DNA of 64,000 nucleotides from NCBI GenBank assembly GCA_965116965.1, contig OZ220743.1, positions 62,001 through 126,000 on the forward strand. The letters are read 5' to 3'. Shown piece after piece: positions 15,608 to 23,956 of this stretch (its first letter is position 1; each line of letters starts with the position of its first letter). The position numbers and the translations under genes are program-made. Origin of the DNA: Aldehydirespirator sp965116965. Lineage in GTDB: Bacteria; Actinomycetota; Acidimicrobiia; Acidimicrobiales; Aldehydirespiratoraceae. The notes beneath the pieces were generated by a model that saw nothing but the letters and a program-made list of their open reading frames with translations, ran no database searches and was not told the origin of the DNA.

Positions 15608-16879
15608 ATGGCGCCCGAGTCGTCAGCCAACCAGCAGCAGAGCCCGATCGCCCCGCTCAGCCTTCGGCGCAAGTCGATTCAAATGACGCTCGCTTTGGCA
15701 TTGGGCCTCGTCGCGAGTGTCGTACTTCTGGTACAGGCAATCGCAGCCAGCCACAGGGCTCTGGTCGTGGTCGCGTCCATCGGGCTCGCCCTTGCCGTCT
15801 TCGCCAACTATCGCAATGTGCACACCGGTCTTCGCGTGGTTGCGGTTGAGGTCTGGATCCGCAAGATGGGCGAGGGGGACCTGGACTACACGGTCAACCT
15901 GTCCGGCAACGACGAGGTCAACAGGACTGCTGAGGCGTTGGAGCGGCTTCGTCAGCGATCCATCGAGGCCCTGCAACTGGACCTCGTGCGGAAGCTGTCC
16001 GAGGACCTCCAAGCAAAGAACATCGAGCTGGAGCTAGTGGTGTCGGAGCTGCGCAGGACGCAGGACCGGATGGTCGTGCGCCAGAAGCTGGTGGAACTGG
16101 GCGAGCTGACCGCGGGCGTGGCCCATGAGATCAGGAACCCCCTGAACTTCATGAGGAACTTCTCCGAGGCCTCGGAAGAACTCGTCGGAGAACTCCGCGA
16201 GGCCATGCAGCAGCACTCGGGAGACCTCGACGACGGCACCAGAGCGGCGATCGACGGGCTCATCGACGACCTGACCGAGAACCTGCTGCGGATCCGATCG
16301 CACGGTGACCGGGCCGAGCGGATAGTTCAGGACATGGCGACCATCGGACGCGGTGGCGGCAAACCCCAGCCCGTCGCCATCAACGACCTGCTCATCGACA
16401 GAACGTTGATCGCCTTCCACAGCGTCCAGGCCCAGGCCGACGGGCTCGAGATCGAAGTCCACCGCGACTGCGACCCCGACGTCGGCGAAATGGAGGTCGT
16501 GCCCGAGGAGATGGGGAGGGTGTTCTTGAACCTGGTCGGCAACGCCTGCTTCGCCATGGACGAGAAGCGGCGGATGGTCGAGCAGGACAACGGCACCTAT
16601 CAGCCGGCTCTGTGGCTGAAGACCGAGCGAACCGGCGACGAGATAGTCATCCGCATCCGCGACAACGGGACCGGCATCCCGCCCGACTCCATGGACAAGA
16701 TCTTCAACCCGTTCTACACGACCAAGCCGTCGGGGACCGGCGTGGGCCTGGGGCTCAGCCTGTGCAGCGACGTCGTCCGGCAGCACGGCGGATCGATAAC
16801 CGCCGAGTCCGAGCCCGGCGAGTTCACCGAGATGACCGTCCGGCTCCCGCTGCCCGACGGCGGGTCGCGCTTCGGCTAG
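15608..16879 (+). CDS. Membrane-bound sensor histidine kinase
   Basis: 423 residues; ATG at 15608 preceded by a GGGGGA site. Two hydrophobic segments (IQMTLALALGLVASVVLLV and ALVVVASIGLALAVFA) with almost no extracytoplasmic loop, then a HAMP-like region (RKMGEGDLDYTVN...EVNRTAEALERL) and coiled coil. The kinase core has H-box ELTAGVAHEIRNPLNF, N-box FLNLVGNACFAM, G1 IRDNGTGIP, F-box IFNPFYTTK and G2 GTGVGLGLS. This is the HPK4-like type lacking a sensory domain of its own. No response regulator is adjacent, so it is an orphan kinase. It ends at the base before the convergent SDR gene stop. Confidence 0.92.
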   Translation: MAPESSANQQQSPIAPLSLRRKSIQMTLALALGLVASVVLLVQAIAASHRALVVVASIGLALAVFANYRNVHTGLRVVAVEVWIRKMGEGDLDYTVNLSGNDEVNRTAEALERLRQRSIEALQLDLVRKLSEDLQAKNIELELVVSELRRTQDRMVVRQKLVELGELTAGVAHEIRNPLNFMRNFSEASEELVGELREAMQQHSGDLDDGTRAAIDGLIDDLTENLLRIRSHGDRAERIVQDMATIGRGGGKPQPVAINDLLIDRTLIAFHSVQAQADGLEIEVHRDCDPDVGEMEVVPEEMGRVFLNLVGNACFAMDEKRRMVEQDNGTYQPALWLKTERTGDEIVIRIRDNGTGIPPDSMDKIFNPFYTTKPSGTGVGLGLSLCSDVVRQHGGSITAESEPGEFTEMTVRLPLPDGGSRFG

Positions 16880-17812
16880 CTATATCGACTGGCTCGGGAA
16901 GCCCAGGCCCTCGTGGTCCCGGCCGGACATGTCGGCGTTCAGACGGGCCGCGGCCATCAGCTTGGACACCACCGGACCCAACTCGGCGGGGTTGTCCGGC
17001 TGGACCTCGACCGGACCCAGGTGCCATCCCTCGGCTATGCCCAGATTCTTGCCCCGCACATCGAACACGCGGCCGGTGACGTTGCCCGCCTCGGGGCTGG
17101 CCAGCCAGGCGGTGACCACCGCGATCCAGCGGGGGTCGATGCTGTCCTTGAACTCCTCCGACGCCTCGTCGCCGCCCATCAGCGGGGCGGTGAGGCGCGA
17201 CCAGGCCGTGGGGGCCAGGCAGTTGACGGTCACGCCGTAGCGGACCAGCTCCTGGGCCGCGATCACGGTGAAAGCAGCGATGCCGGCCTTGGCCGCGCCG
17301 TAGTTGGTCTGACCGACGTTGCCGTAGATCCCCGACGGTGAAGACGTGTTGATGATCCGCCCGTAGGTCTCCTCGCCCGCCTTGGCCTTGTTGCGCCAGT
17401 ACACCGCGGCGTGGTGCGACGGTCCGAAGGTGCCCTTGAGGTGGACGGCAAGCACGGCGTCCCAGTCGTCCTCAGTCATCGAGAACACCATCCGGTCACG
17501 CAGGATGCCGGCGTTGTTGACCACGATGTTGATGTCGCCGAAGGTGTCGATGGCCTGTTGCACCATGGCCCCGGCGTCGTCGAAGCCGGCCACGCTGCCG
17601 CCGTTGACGACCGCCTCTCCCCCGGCCGAGGTGATGGCGCCGACCACTTCGGCGGCGGGGGTCACATCGGCGCCTCCGCCGAACTCGTCGCCGCCCAGGT
17701 CGTTGACCACGACCTTGGCGCCGTGCTCGGCGAGCATCAGGGCGTGCTCGCGCCCGATGCCGCGGCCTGCGCCGGTGACGAGCGCCACTTTGCCTTCTAG
17801 AAGCCTGGTCAT
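16880..17812 (-). CDS. SDR-family dehydrogenase of the peroxisomal multifunctional enzyme 2 type
   Basis: 310 residues from the ATG at 17812 with a strong GGAGGTT site. NAD(P)-dependent short-chain dehydrogenase likely acting on 3-hydroxyacyl-CoA. Motifs: TGAGRGIGREHALMLA cofactor loop, VVNDLGG, NNAGILRDRM, catalytic Ser (IINTSSPSG) and YGAAK (Tyr/Lys). The long segment HLKGTFGPSHHAAVYWR and the 300-residue length match the HSD17B4/FabG-like multifunctional branch rather than short FabG. It converges on the histidine kinase gene. Confidence 0.88.
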   Translation of the reverse strand: MTRLLEGKVALVTGAGRGIGREHALMLAEHGAKVVVNDLGGDEFGGGADVTPAAEVVGAITSAGGEAVVNGGSVAGFDDAGAMVQQAIDTFGDINIVVNNAGILRDRMVFSMTEDDWDAVLAVHLKGTFGPSHHAAVYWRNKAKAGEETYGRIINTSSPSGIYGNVGQTNYGAAKAGIAAFTVIAAQELVRYGVTVNCLAPTAWSRLTAPLMGGDEASEEFKDSIDPRWIAVVTAWLASPEAGNVTGRVFDVRGKNLGIAEGWHLGPVEVQPDNPAELGPVVSKLMAAARLNADMSGRDHEGLGFPSQSI

Positions 17813-17911
17813 GGAACCTCCTGGTTCTGCGGTCTGCCGGCCTCGGGCGGTCACGTTACCGGGGGAAGCCTGCCGAGTCGGCCCGCCCGGGCGGATCAGT
17901 CGGCGCCAGGC

Positions 17912-18520
17912 CTACCAGCCTCTGGCGATCCATTCGTCGAGGTGCGGTGACTCGGCGCCGATGGTGGTGTCGAGGCCGTGGCCGGGCAGCACGACCGTTG
18001 AGGAGTCGAAGCGGCCGAAGATACGGTCCTCAATGGAGCGGATGATGGTCGGAAAGTCGCCCCCCTCGTACTGGGTGGCGCCCGGCCCGCCCGGGAACAG
18101 CGTGTCGCCGGTGAACAGCAGCGGCGTGCCCTCCACATGGAACGACATCGAACCGGGGGTGTGGCCCGGCGTGTGCAAGGTGTGCAACCGGAGGCGGCCG
18201 ATCTCGATGACGGTCTCGTCCTCCAGCAGGTAGTCGTAGCTGGGCAGCATGGCTGCATCCTCCGCGGTGACCCCCACCTCGTAGCCGGCGTCGCGCACCG
18301 CACCGACAGCCTGGATGTGGTCCCAATGCCCGTGGGTCTCCAACACGGTCCGGACGCCGAGTCCGCGGCACAGTTCCAGCAGCCGCTCGTGCTCGTTGGC
18401 GGCGTCGATCAGGACCCCGTCTCCAGTGGACGTGCAGCGGATCACGAAGACGTTGTTGTCGACCGGGCCGACGACCACCTTGTGGACCTCGACCCCGGTG
18501 TCGGACCAGTGCAGCGTCAT
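17912..18520 (-). CDS. MBL-fold metallo-hydrolase (glyoxalase II-like)
   Basis: 202 residues from the ATG at 18520. Metal ligands are all present: THGHWDH (about residue 65), HTPGHTPGS, LFTGDTLF and the terminal VLPGHG. Small glyoxalase II-type enzymes hydrolyse thioesters; this branch is often annotated only as hydrolase. Start lies 22 bases after the stop of the zinc-ribbon gene on the same strand, so the two are probably co-transcribed. Confidence 0.88.
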   Translation of the reverse strand: MTLHWSDTGVEVHKVVVGPVDNNVFVIRCTSTGDGVLIDAANEHERLLELCRGLGVRTVLETHGHWDHIQAVGAVRDAGYEVGVTAEDAAMLPSYDYLLEDETVIEIGRLRLHTLHTPGHTPGSMSFHVEGTPLLFTGDTLFPGGPGATQYEGGDFPTIIRSIEDRIFGRFDSSTVVLPGHGLDTTIGAESPHLDEWIARGW

Positions 18521-18542
18521 GGCCCCCGACCCTATCGGCGGG

Positions 18543-18746
18543 TCAGTCGGCGAAGATGCGGACCTCGCCCCGGATGTCGCCGGGAGCGCCGCAGCACCAG
18601 CACGGCACCGAGGACGATCCACGCCAGGTGACGTCGCAGCGCTCGCACCGCAGCGAGTGGGACGCGTCGGCACGCGCCGCCGAGGCCACGCCGACGCCTC
18701 CGGGCGGGTTCGATCGCCGGATCCGGAACCTCACGCTCGTCACCAT
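18543..18746 (-). CDS. Small zinc-ribbon protein (67 residues)
   Basis: Two CxxC knuckles, LRCERCDVTW and VPCWCCGAPG, separated by 12 residues, make one zinc ribbon near the C-terminus; the N-terminal 30 residues are basic and Ala-rich. The ATG at 18746 or the GTG at 18743 could start it. Function unknown; small ribbons like this are common next to metabolic genes in high-GC actinobacteria. Confidence 0.6.
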   Translation of the reverse strand: MVTSVRFRIRRSNPPGGVGVASAARADASHSLRCERCDVTWRGSSSVPCWCCGAPGDIRGEVRIFAD

Positions 18747-18845
18747 AGAGCGCGGTCGCGCGCCGGTGGATGATGCCCCCCTCAGCCCCGGTAGGGTCGC
18801 CCGGTCCCCCATCGACCCCGAACCCCCGACAGCGAGGAACCCACC

Positions 18846-19406
18846 GTGGCTGCCACACCCTGCCCTGCCGAGGACGGATCCAGTCCGGTCCGCCGCAAGT
18901 TCGACCAGCCGCCGCCGATGTGCATCGACGCCTCCAAGCGCTACACGGCGACCATGGACACCTCCATGGGGTCGCTCACCATCGCTCTCGACCCGGTTGC
19001 CGCCCCCCTGACGGTCAACAACTTCGTGGTGCTGGCCCGGTACCACTACTACGACGGCGTGACCTTCCATCGGATCATCGGCGGCTTCGTCTGCCAGGGC
19101 GGCGATCCCGAAGGCACCGGTCGGGGCGGCCCCGGCTACCGCTTCGCCGACGAACTGCCGAAGCCGGGACGCTACGAGATCGGATCGCTGGCCATGGCCA
19201 ACGCCGGGCCCGACACCAACGGCAGCCAGTTCTTCATCATCAGCGGGCCGAGCGGCGCCGGGCTGCCGCCCCAGTACTCGCTGTTCGGCAAGGTCGTGCG
19301 GGGCCTGGACGTGGTGGAAGCCATGCAGCGGGTGGAGACCGACCGCAACGACCGCCCGCTGACCGACGTGACCATCGACTCGGTGACGATCAGCGAGTCG
19401 GACTGA
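18846..19406 (+). CDS. Cyclophilin-type peptidyl-prolyl isomerase
   Basis: 186 residues; GTG start at 18846 with GAGGAA 6 bases before. The cyclophilin core is complete: catalytic FHRIIGGFVCQGGDPEGTG, the ANAGPDTNGSQFFI block and the end YSLFGKVVRGLDVV. A ~37-residue N-terminal extension (residues 1-37, including CPAEDGSSPVRRKFDQPPP) lacks a signal peptide, so the protein is cytosolic. It accelerates cis-trans isomerisation of Xaa-Pro bonds in protein folding. Transcribed divergently from the zinc-ribbon gene. Confidence 0.93.
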   Translation: MAATPCPAEDGSSPVRRKFDQPPPMCIDASKRYTATMDTSMGSLTIALDPVAAPLTVNNFVVLARYHYYDGVTFHRIIGGFVCQGGDPEGTGRGGPGYRFADELPKPGRYEIGSLAMANAGPDTNGSQFFIISGPSGAGLPPQYSLFGKVVRGLDVVEAMQRVETDRNDRPLTDVTIDSVTISESD

Positions 19407-19454
19407 CTAGCGTCGAAGTCCCCCGGAAACGAGCGTGAACAGGAGCAGGCAGAC

Positions 19455-20306
19455 ATGGAGATCAGCACAGTCGGCGTGATCGGCGTCGGGACCATGGGCA
19501 GCGGGATCGTGGAGGTCGCAGCCCGCAGCGGCCTTCAGGTGGCAGCCCGCGAGGCGACACCGGAGCTGGTGGAGGCTGGACGGGCCCGGGTCGAGGGCTC
19601 GATGGACCGGGGCGTCGCCCGGGGCAAGCTCGACGAGGCCACTCGAGAGGCCGCGGCCGCGGCCATTGCCTGGACTACCGACCTGGACGACCTGGCCGGC
19701 TGCCAGCTGGTGCTGGAGGCCGTGCCCGAGAGACTGCCGCTCAAGCTGGAGATCTTCGGGGTGCTCGACCGGGTGCTGGACCCGTCGGCGATCATGGCCA
19801 CCAACACGTCGTCGATCCCGATCATCGACGTGGCCATGGGCACGTCCCGTCCCGAGCAGGTGCTGGGAATGCACTTCTTCAACCCGGCCACGGTGATGAA
19901 GCTCGTCGAAGTGATCAGCACCCAGCTCACCGCTCCGGCCGTGACCGAAACGGCCACCGCGTTCGCCACCGACATGCTCGGCAAGCGGGTCGTCCCGGCG
20001 CCGGACCGGGCCGGCTTCGTGGTCAACAAGCTGCTGGTGCCCTACATCTGCCAGGCGATCGAGATGTACGAGTCGGGCCACGCCTCGGCCACCGACATCG
20101 ACGACGCCATGAAGCTGGGGGCCGGACATCCCATGGGCCCGCTCACGCTGGCCGACCTGATCGGGCTCGACGTGTGCCTGTTCACGGCCGAGTCGCTGCA
20201 CGCGGAGTACGCCGAGCGCTTCTACGCACCGCCGCCGCTGCTTCGCCGCATGGTGGCCGCGGGCCGGCTGGGCCGCAAGACCGGCCGCGGCTTCTACGAG
20301 TACTGA
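19455..20306 (+). CDS. 3-hydroxybutyryl-CoA dehydrogenase family protein
   Basis: 283 residues, standard length. NAD-binding fold VGVIGVGTMGSGI, the NTSSIPI strand with catalytic Ser, GMHFFNPATVMKLVEVI with the catalytic His, GFVVNKLLVPY, and the C-terminal domain GHPMGPLTLADLIGLD ending in GRGFYEY. It reversibly oxidises (S)-3-hydroxyacyl-CoA. ATG with AGGAG 11 bases upstream. The first residues after the fold read AREAT where relatives have a short Asp/Glu-bearing loop for NAD ribose, which is ordinary. Confidence 0.93.
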   Translation: MEISTVGVIGVGTMGSGIVEVAARSGLQVAAREATPELVEAGRARVEGSMDRGVARGKLDEATREAAAAAIAWTTDLDDLAGCQLVLEAVPERLPLKLEIFGVLDRVLDPSAIMATNTSSIPIIDVAMGTSRPEQVLGMHFFNPATVMKLVEVISTQLTAPAVTETATAFATDMLGKRVVPAPDRAGFVVNKLLVPYICQAIEMYESGHASATDIDDAMKLGAGHPMGPLTLADLIGLDVCLFTAESLHAEYAERFYAPPPLLRRMVAAGRLGRKTGRGFYEY

Positions 20307-20326
20307 GCCAGCCGGCCATTCCGCCG

Positions 20327-20373
20327 AACTTCAATGAGTCAACCACCTCTGGTGTGGCTAACTCATTGAAGTT
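20327..20373. terminator. 13-bp perfect inverted repeat between convergent genes
   Basis: AACTTCAATGAGT at 20327-20339 and its exact complement at 20361-20373, with an inner imperfect stem in the 21-base loop. It lies after the 3-hydroxybutyryl-CoA dehydrogenase gene and includes the stop codon of the convergent DUF4157 gene, as expected of a bidirectional terminator, though no T-run follows. Confidence 0.6.
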
Positions 20374-20743
20374 CACCACAACGCCGGGATTCGCTGCGCC
20401 AGTGCTCGGCCGCGGCCCGGGCCTCGGCCTCAAAGGAGATCGCCAGGTAGGCCTGGCGGTGGCTGCGCAGGCGCCACAGATTGGCGAAGTACTCCCCCAG
20501 GTAGCGACTCCAGAACCCCACCACGCCTAGTTCGGCGTACTGCCCCACATGCACGAGTTCGTGGGCGAGCAGCACCCGCCGGCCGGTCTGGTCGTCGTCG
20601 CGGAGCATCAGGATGAGCCGACCCACGGTCATGCCGTGGGCACCGGGGGCGAGCAGCGGCACCTTCTGCACCCGGGCCCGGCGGGAGACGTCGGGCGGCA
20701 CCAGGTCGTAGCGGGCGATCTCCTGAGCGGTGAGCCGTCTCAC
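20363..20743 (-). CDS. DUF4157-like putative zinc metallopeptidase domain protein
   Basis: 126 residues from the GTG at 20743. It has the HELVH zinc-binding motif (LLAHELVHVGQY, about residue 65) and the preceding MTVGRLILMLRDDD strand, typical of the eCIS-associated DUF4157 domain; the usual protease glutamate is present. The C-terminal half (FANLWRLRSHRQAYLAISFEAEA) matches the stand-alone actinobacterial version. No signal peptide. Its start overlaps the stop of a short HAD fragment (GTGA). Confidence 0.75.
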   Translation of the reverse strand: MRRLTAQEIARYDLVPPDVSRRARVQKVPLLAPGAHGMTVGRLILMLRDDDQTGRRVLLAHELVHVGQYAELGVVGFWSRYLGEYFANLWRLRSHRQAYLAISFEAEARAAAEHWRSESRRCGELQ

Positions 20744-20835
20744 GCGGGGTGCGCCCCGTAGCGACGGTCCTCGTTGTGCCACAGCGTGTCGTCGGCGTCG
20801 AAGGCGACGGTCAGCGGGTGCTCGTCCGCGGTCAC
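20740..20835 (-). pseudogene. HAD-hydrolase N-terminal stump (31 residues)
   Basis: A GTG-started mini-ORF containing VAFDADDTLWHNED, the nucleophile motif I of HAD phosphatases (DxDxT) and its following residues, then a stop. Nothing else of a HAD enzyme follows; the DUF4157 gene begins inside its stop codon. Probably a deletion product in which the HAD start now acts as a coupled leader for the next gene. Confidence 0.5.
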
Positions 20836-20906
20836 GCCTTCGATCCTACGACCGCCGGATGAAGCCGGACGGTAGCGATTGGCACTAGGATCGGCATGCT
20901 GTAGCC

Positions 20907-22469
20907 ATGCGGGAGCGGTCGAGGACGGTGCGTCTGGTGGCGCTGTCGTTGGCGATCCTCGGGCTGACTGCGGTGATCGTGGCGCGGTGGGCGTCCGAGG
21001 CGGACCGGGGCGAGCCCGACGGTGCCGATCCCGCCGCCGACGCCACGACGACCACGACCACGACGACCACCACAACCACGACGACGACTACAACCACAAC
21101 CACGACCACAACCACAACGATCCCGCCTTTCGAAGGCTGGGTGGATCCGGAGACTTCGGGTCAGAGGTGGGGCGACACCGTGGAGGGCCTGCTCACGTTC
21201 CGGGGCAACCCGACCCGGACCTACTACGGCAAGGGTCCGGTACCGCGGGCGCCGGAGATGGCCTGGCGCTTCCCCAGGGGTGATCCCATGTGCTCGATGT
21301 CGTCGATCGGCGGCGAGCCCCGAGAGTGGTGCGGCACCGGCTGGACGGGCCAGCCCGCCGTGTTCGAGCGGGACGGCCGCACCTGGGTGGTGGTCGGGGC
21401 GTTCAGCGGCAGCGTGCACTTCCTCGACGCCGACACCGGAGAGCGCCTGCTGCCCGACTTTCCGACCGGCGACATCATCAAGGGGTCGGTGACGATCGAC
21501 CCCGACGGCTATCCGCTGGTGTACGTGGGCAGCCGCGACAACAAGTACCGGGTGGTCGCCTTCGACGCAGGGACGCCCCGGGAGTTGTGGGCGCTGGGCG
21601 CCTACGACCTGGGCCCGATCGTCTGGAACGACGACTGGGACAGCTCGGGCATGGTGATCGACGACCACCTGTTCATCGGCGGCGAGAACTCCCGGTTCCA
21701 CATCGTGAGGCTGAACCGGGGCTACGGCGACGACGGGCTGGTGACCGCCGACCCGCAGGTGGTGTTCCATGCGCCCGGTTGGGACGACGAGCTGCTGGCG
21801 GCGGTGGGCCGGGAGCTGTCGATCGAGAACTCGGTGGCCGTCAGCGGTGACACCGTGTACTTCGCCAACTCGGGCGGGCTGGTCCAGGGCTGGGACATCG
21901 CCGGGCTGCGGGACGACCCGGCCGCCGTGCCCGAGCGGGTGTTCCGTTTCTGGACGGGCGACGACACCGACGCCACCCTGGTGATCGACGCGGAGGGCAT
22001 GATCTACGCCGGGGTCGAGTACCAGCGGGGCACGGAGCGGTCCCACGAGGTCGGCCAGATCATCAAGCTCGACCCGAGCCGGCCCGATGATCCGCTGGTG
22101 TGGAGCGTGCATGTGCGGGGCGCGCTGAACGGATCGGGGGTGTGGGCCACGCCGGGGCTGCACCGCGACCTGCTGATCGTGCCCACCCACACCGGCCACG
22201 TCTACGGCGTGGACACCGCCACCGGGGAGGTGCGCTGGACCAAGAAGCTGCCCGGCCCCACCTGGCCCAGTCCCGCGATCGTGGACGACGTGTGGATCCA
22301 GGGCGACTGCGGCGGCGGGCTCTACGCCTTCGACGTGAGCGACACGACGGTGGAGCCGCCCGAGCTGTGGAGCATCTCGCTCGGGGCCTGCATCGAGTCC
22401 ACTCCGGCGGTGTGGGATGGCCTGATCGTGGTCGGCACCAAAGGCGGCTACATCCACGCCATCCGCTAG
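20907..22469 (+). CDS. Membrane-anchored PQQ-like beta-propeller repeat protein
   Basis: 520 residues. One N-terminal membrane anchor (RLVALSLAILGLTAVIVARW), then an unbroken run of about 25 threonines written with mixed ACN codons, then a propeller built of repeated W/G-rich blades: GAFSGSVHFLDADTG, VGSRDNKYRVVAFDAGT, VWSVHVRGALNGSGVWATP, GHVYGVDTATGEVRW, GGGLYAFDVSD, GTKGGYIHAIR. The blade pattern is that of PQQ/PQQ_2 propellers without visible quinone ligands, so a scaffold or binding role outside the cell is more likely than an enzyme. The gene's 3' end is duplicated after the island at 24907-24958. Confidence 0.85.
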   Translation: MRERSRTVRLVALSLAILGLTAVIVARWASEADRGEPDGADPAADATTTTTTTTTTTTTTTTTTTTTTTTTIPPFEGWVDPETSGQRWGDTVEGLLTFRGNPTRTYYGKGPVPRAPEMAWRFPRGDPMCSMSSIGGEPREWCGTGWTGQPAVFERDGRTWVVVGAFSGSVHFLDADTGERLLPDFPTGDIIKGSVTIDPDGYPLVYVGSRDNKYRVVAFDAGTPRELWALGAYDLGPIVWNDDWDSSGMVIDDHLFIGGENSRFHIVRLNRGYGDDGLVTADPQVVFHAPGWDDELLAAVGRELSIENSVAVSGDTVYFANSGGLVQGWDIAGLRDDPAAVPERVFRFWTGDDTDATLVIDAEGMIYAGVEYQRGTERSHEVGQIIKLDPSRPDDPLVWSVHVRGALNGSGVWATPGLHRDLLIVPTHTGHVYGVDTATGEVRWTKKLPGPTWPSPAIVDDVWIQGDCGGGLYAFDVSDTTVEPPELWSISLGACIESTPAVWDGLIVVGTKGGYIHAIR

Positions 22470-22473
22470 CTGG
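22422..22473 (+). repeat. Left copy of imperfect 52-bp direct repeat flanking the low-GC island
   Basis: Covers the last 16 codons and stop of the beta-propeller gene. Its counterpart at 24907-24958 matches at about 75-80% of bases, in the same frame and with the stop at the same place. Confidence 0.65.
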
Positions 22474-22534
22474 ATGGCATCCCTTCAACCCCAGGACTAT
22501 GCAGGTTCCCAAGCGAGCTAACGCCGTAGCAACG

Positions 22535-22540
22535 TATAGT
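22535..22540 (+). promoter_or_regulatory. Candidate -10 element for the PARIS-like operon
   Basis: TATAGT 25 bases before the GTG at 22565, in otherwise AT-poor flanks. It would place the transcript start near 22547, which rules out the in-frame ATG at 22499 for this promoter and supports the GTG start. No convincing -35. Confidence 0.4.
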
Positions 22541-22564
22541 GACGCGTCGCGGAAGGGAGACTCG

Positions 22565-23956
22565 GTGGAAGCCAACGGTTCACCAAACAGAACGCTTGTT
22601 CGTATCGAAGTCCAAGATCTGCTTGAGAGGTTCAACCATAGCCTGGACTTTGACGAGCAATGGGAGTTTTTGATCATACATGGACCCAATGGTGTAGGCA
22701 AGACCAGACTACTGGAGTTGATCAACTACGTCTTTACTGGTCAGTATCTTCAACTCACAAGAGTTCCATTTCGCTCCATAAGATTTGAATTCGATGATGA
22801 GAGCTGGGTTGAGGTTTCTCGCGACATCGACTCAGCTGAGCAACTATTTGACGATACCACTCCAGTAGCAGACGATGACGACGATAGAGGTACGCTTCAT
22901 TGGCAGGCCCTTCTACCAGACAAGCAACTTGTATCGTATCCATTTAGGCCAAAGCTAGATCCCGCTGTTCTGAGACAATTTGATCGAATGACGCATGATT
23001 GGCCTATAGCACGGATCGGTCCCCAACGTTGGATTGATCATTCCACGGGTGAAGAACTTGGACCGCTCGATTTGGCGGAACGATTTGATATTCCCTTCTC
23101 TTCTGCCGAACAAATGCGGGACGAGGAACCGAAGATATATGACCTATTGGACCCGCACAGAGTGCACCTAATCCAAGCACAGAGACTACTCAGACCCGCA
23201 AGATATAGCCGACGACGAGATATCTACAGCGACACGAGAACACAAGTCGAGACGGTTGTCTCATATGCTGACGACCTGAGTCAGCAACTCAAAGCAGCTC
23301 TCGCTGAGAACTCAAGAAGGTCCCAGGATCTTGACCGGTCGTTTCCGAGTAGGCTCTTCGAGCAATCTGATACTGTGTCGACGTCAGAAGAAGAGATGAG
23401 AAGTCACTATGATGAACAGCTCCTATTGCGATCTAGGCTAGCCGAGATTGACATACTCGATAAGTCACCGGAATTGCCCCTACCAGATCGTGATCTAGAT
23501 GACTGGGAGTTGCGAGCCCTTAGCACCTACCTTGATGACACTGATGAGAAGCTGCAGACATTCCAGGAACTGCTAAACAAGTTGGAGTTGATGCGAAACA
23601 TTGTCGATAGTAGATTCCTGTTCAAGACTCTAGAAATCGGGCAGGATTTTGGATTCGCGTTTCGAGATGAAGACTCTCACAAGAAGATTAGCCCCCGAGA
23701 GTTGTCATCCGGCGAACAACACCAACTGGTGCTGACGTACGATCTTCTAATGAATGTCGATGAGTACTCACTGGTACTTATCGATGAGCCGGAGATCTCC
23801 CTGCACATCGACTGGCAGAATGTGTTTCTGGATGATCTCAGCAAGATCGCTAGGCTAAGCAAACTGAGGTTCATTATCGCTACTCACTCACCTCAGATCA
23901 TAGGCAACTGGTGGAACCAGACAGCTAGACTATACGACACCTCTTCGAATCAATAG
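22565..23956 (+). CDS. ariA: AAA/ABC-type ATPase, AriA-like subunit of a PARIS-type defence system
   Basis: 463 residues from the GTG at 22565, chosen for the AAGGGAG site just upstream and the -10 before it; an ATG at 22499 is in frame. OLD/ABC-like ATPase motifs are complete: Walker A HGPNGVGKTRL (about residue 39), signature LSSGEQHQLVL (about 380), Walker B LVLIDEPEISLH (about 403) and H-loop ATHSPQI (about 438), with a long charged coiled-coil insertion between. In PARIS, AriA forms a scaffold holding the AriB effector until a phage trigger appears. The next gene is DUF4435 and follows with zero spacing. Base composition is visibly AT-richer than both flanks, indicating transfer. Family fit is good; PARIS membership is inferred from the pair. 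Confidence 0.78.
   Translation: MEANGSPNRTLVRIEVQDLLERFNHSLDFDEQWEFLIIHGPNGVGKTRLLELINYVFTGQYLQLTRVPFRSIRFEFDDESWVEVSRDIDSAEQLFDDTTPVADDDDDRGTLHWQALLPDKQLVSYPFRPKLDPAVLRQFDRMTHDWPIARIGPQRWIDHSTGEELGPLDLAERFDIPFSSAEQMRDEEPKIYDLLDPHRVHLIQAQRLLRPARYSRRRDIYSDTRTQVETVVSYADDLSQQLKAALAENSRRSQDLDRSFPSRLFEQSDTVSTSEEEMRSHYDEQLLLRSRLAEIDILDKSPELPLPDRDLDDWELRALSTYLDDTDEKLQTFQELLNKLELMRNIVDSRFLFKTLEIGQDFGFAFRDEDSHKKISPRELSSGEQHQLVLTYDLLMNVDEYSLVLIDEPEISLHIDWQNVFLDDLSKIARLSKLRFIIATHSPQIIGNWWNQTARLYDTSSNQ

Noticed and set aside
14383..15849. 488-residue plus-strand frame over the acyl-CoA dehydrogenase
   Set aside because: Composition (His/Leu/Gly) is antisense shadow; the dehydrogenase motifs are unambiguous on the minus strand.
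20885..21115. Minus-strand ORF of ~20 consecutive valines
   Set aside because: It is the antisense of the Thr run in the beta-propeller gene; no gene signal.
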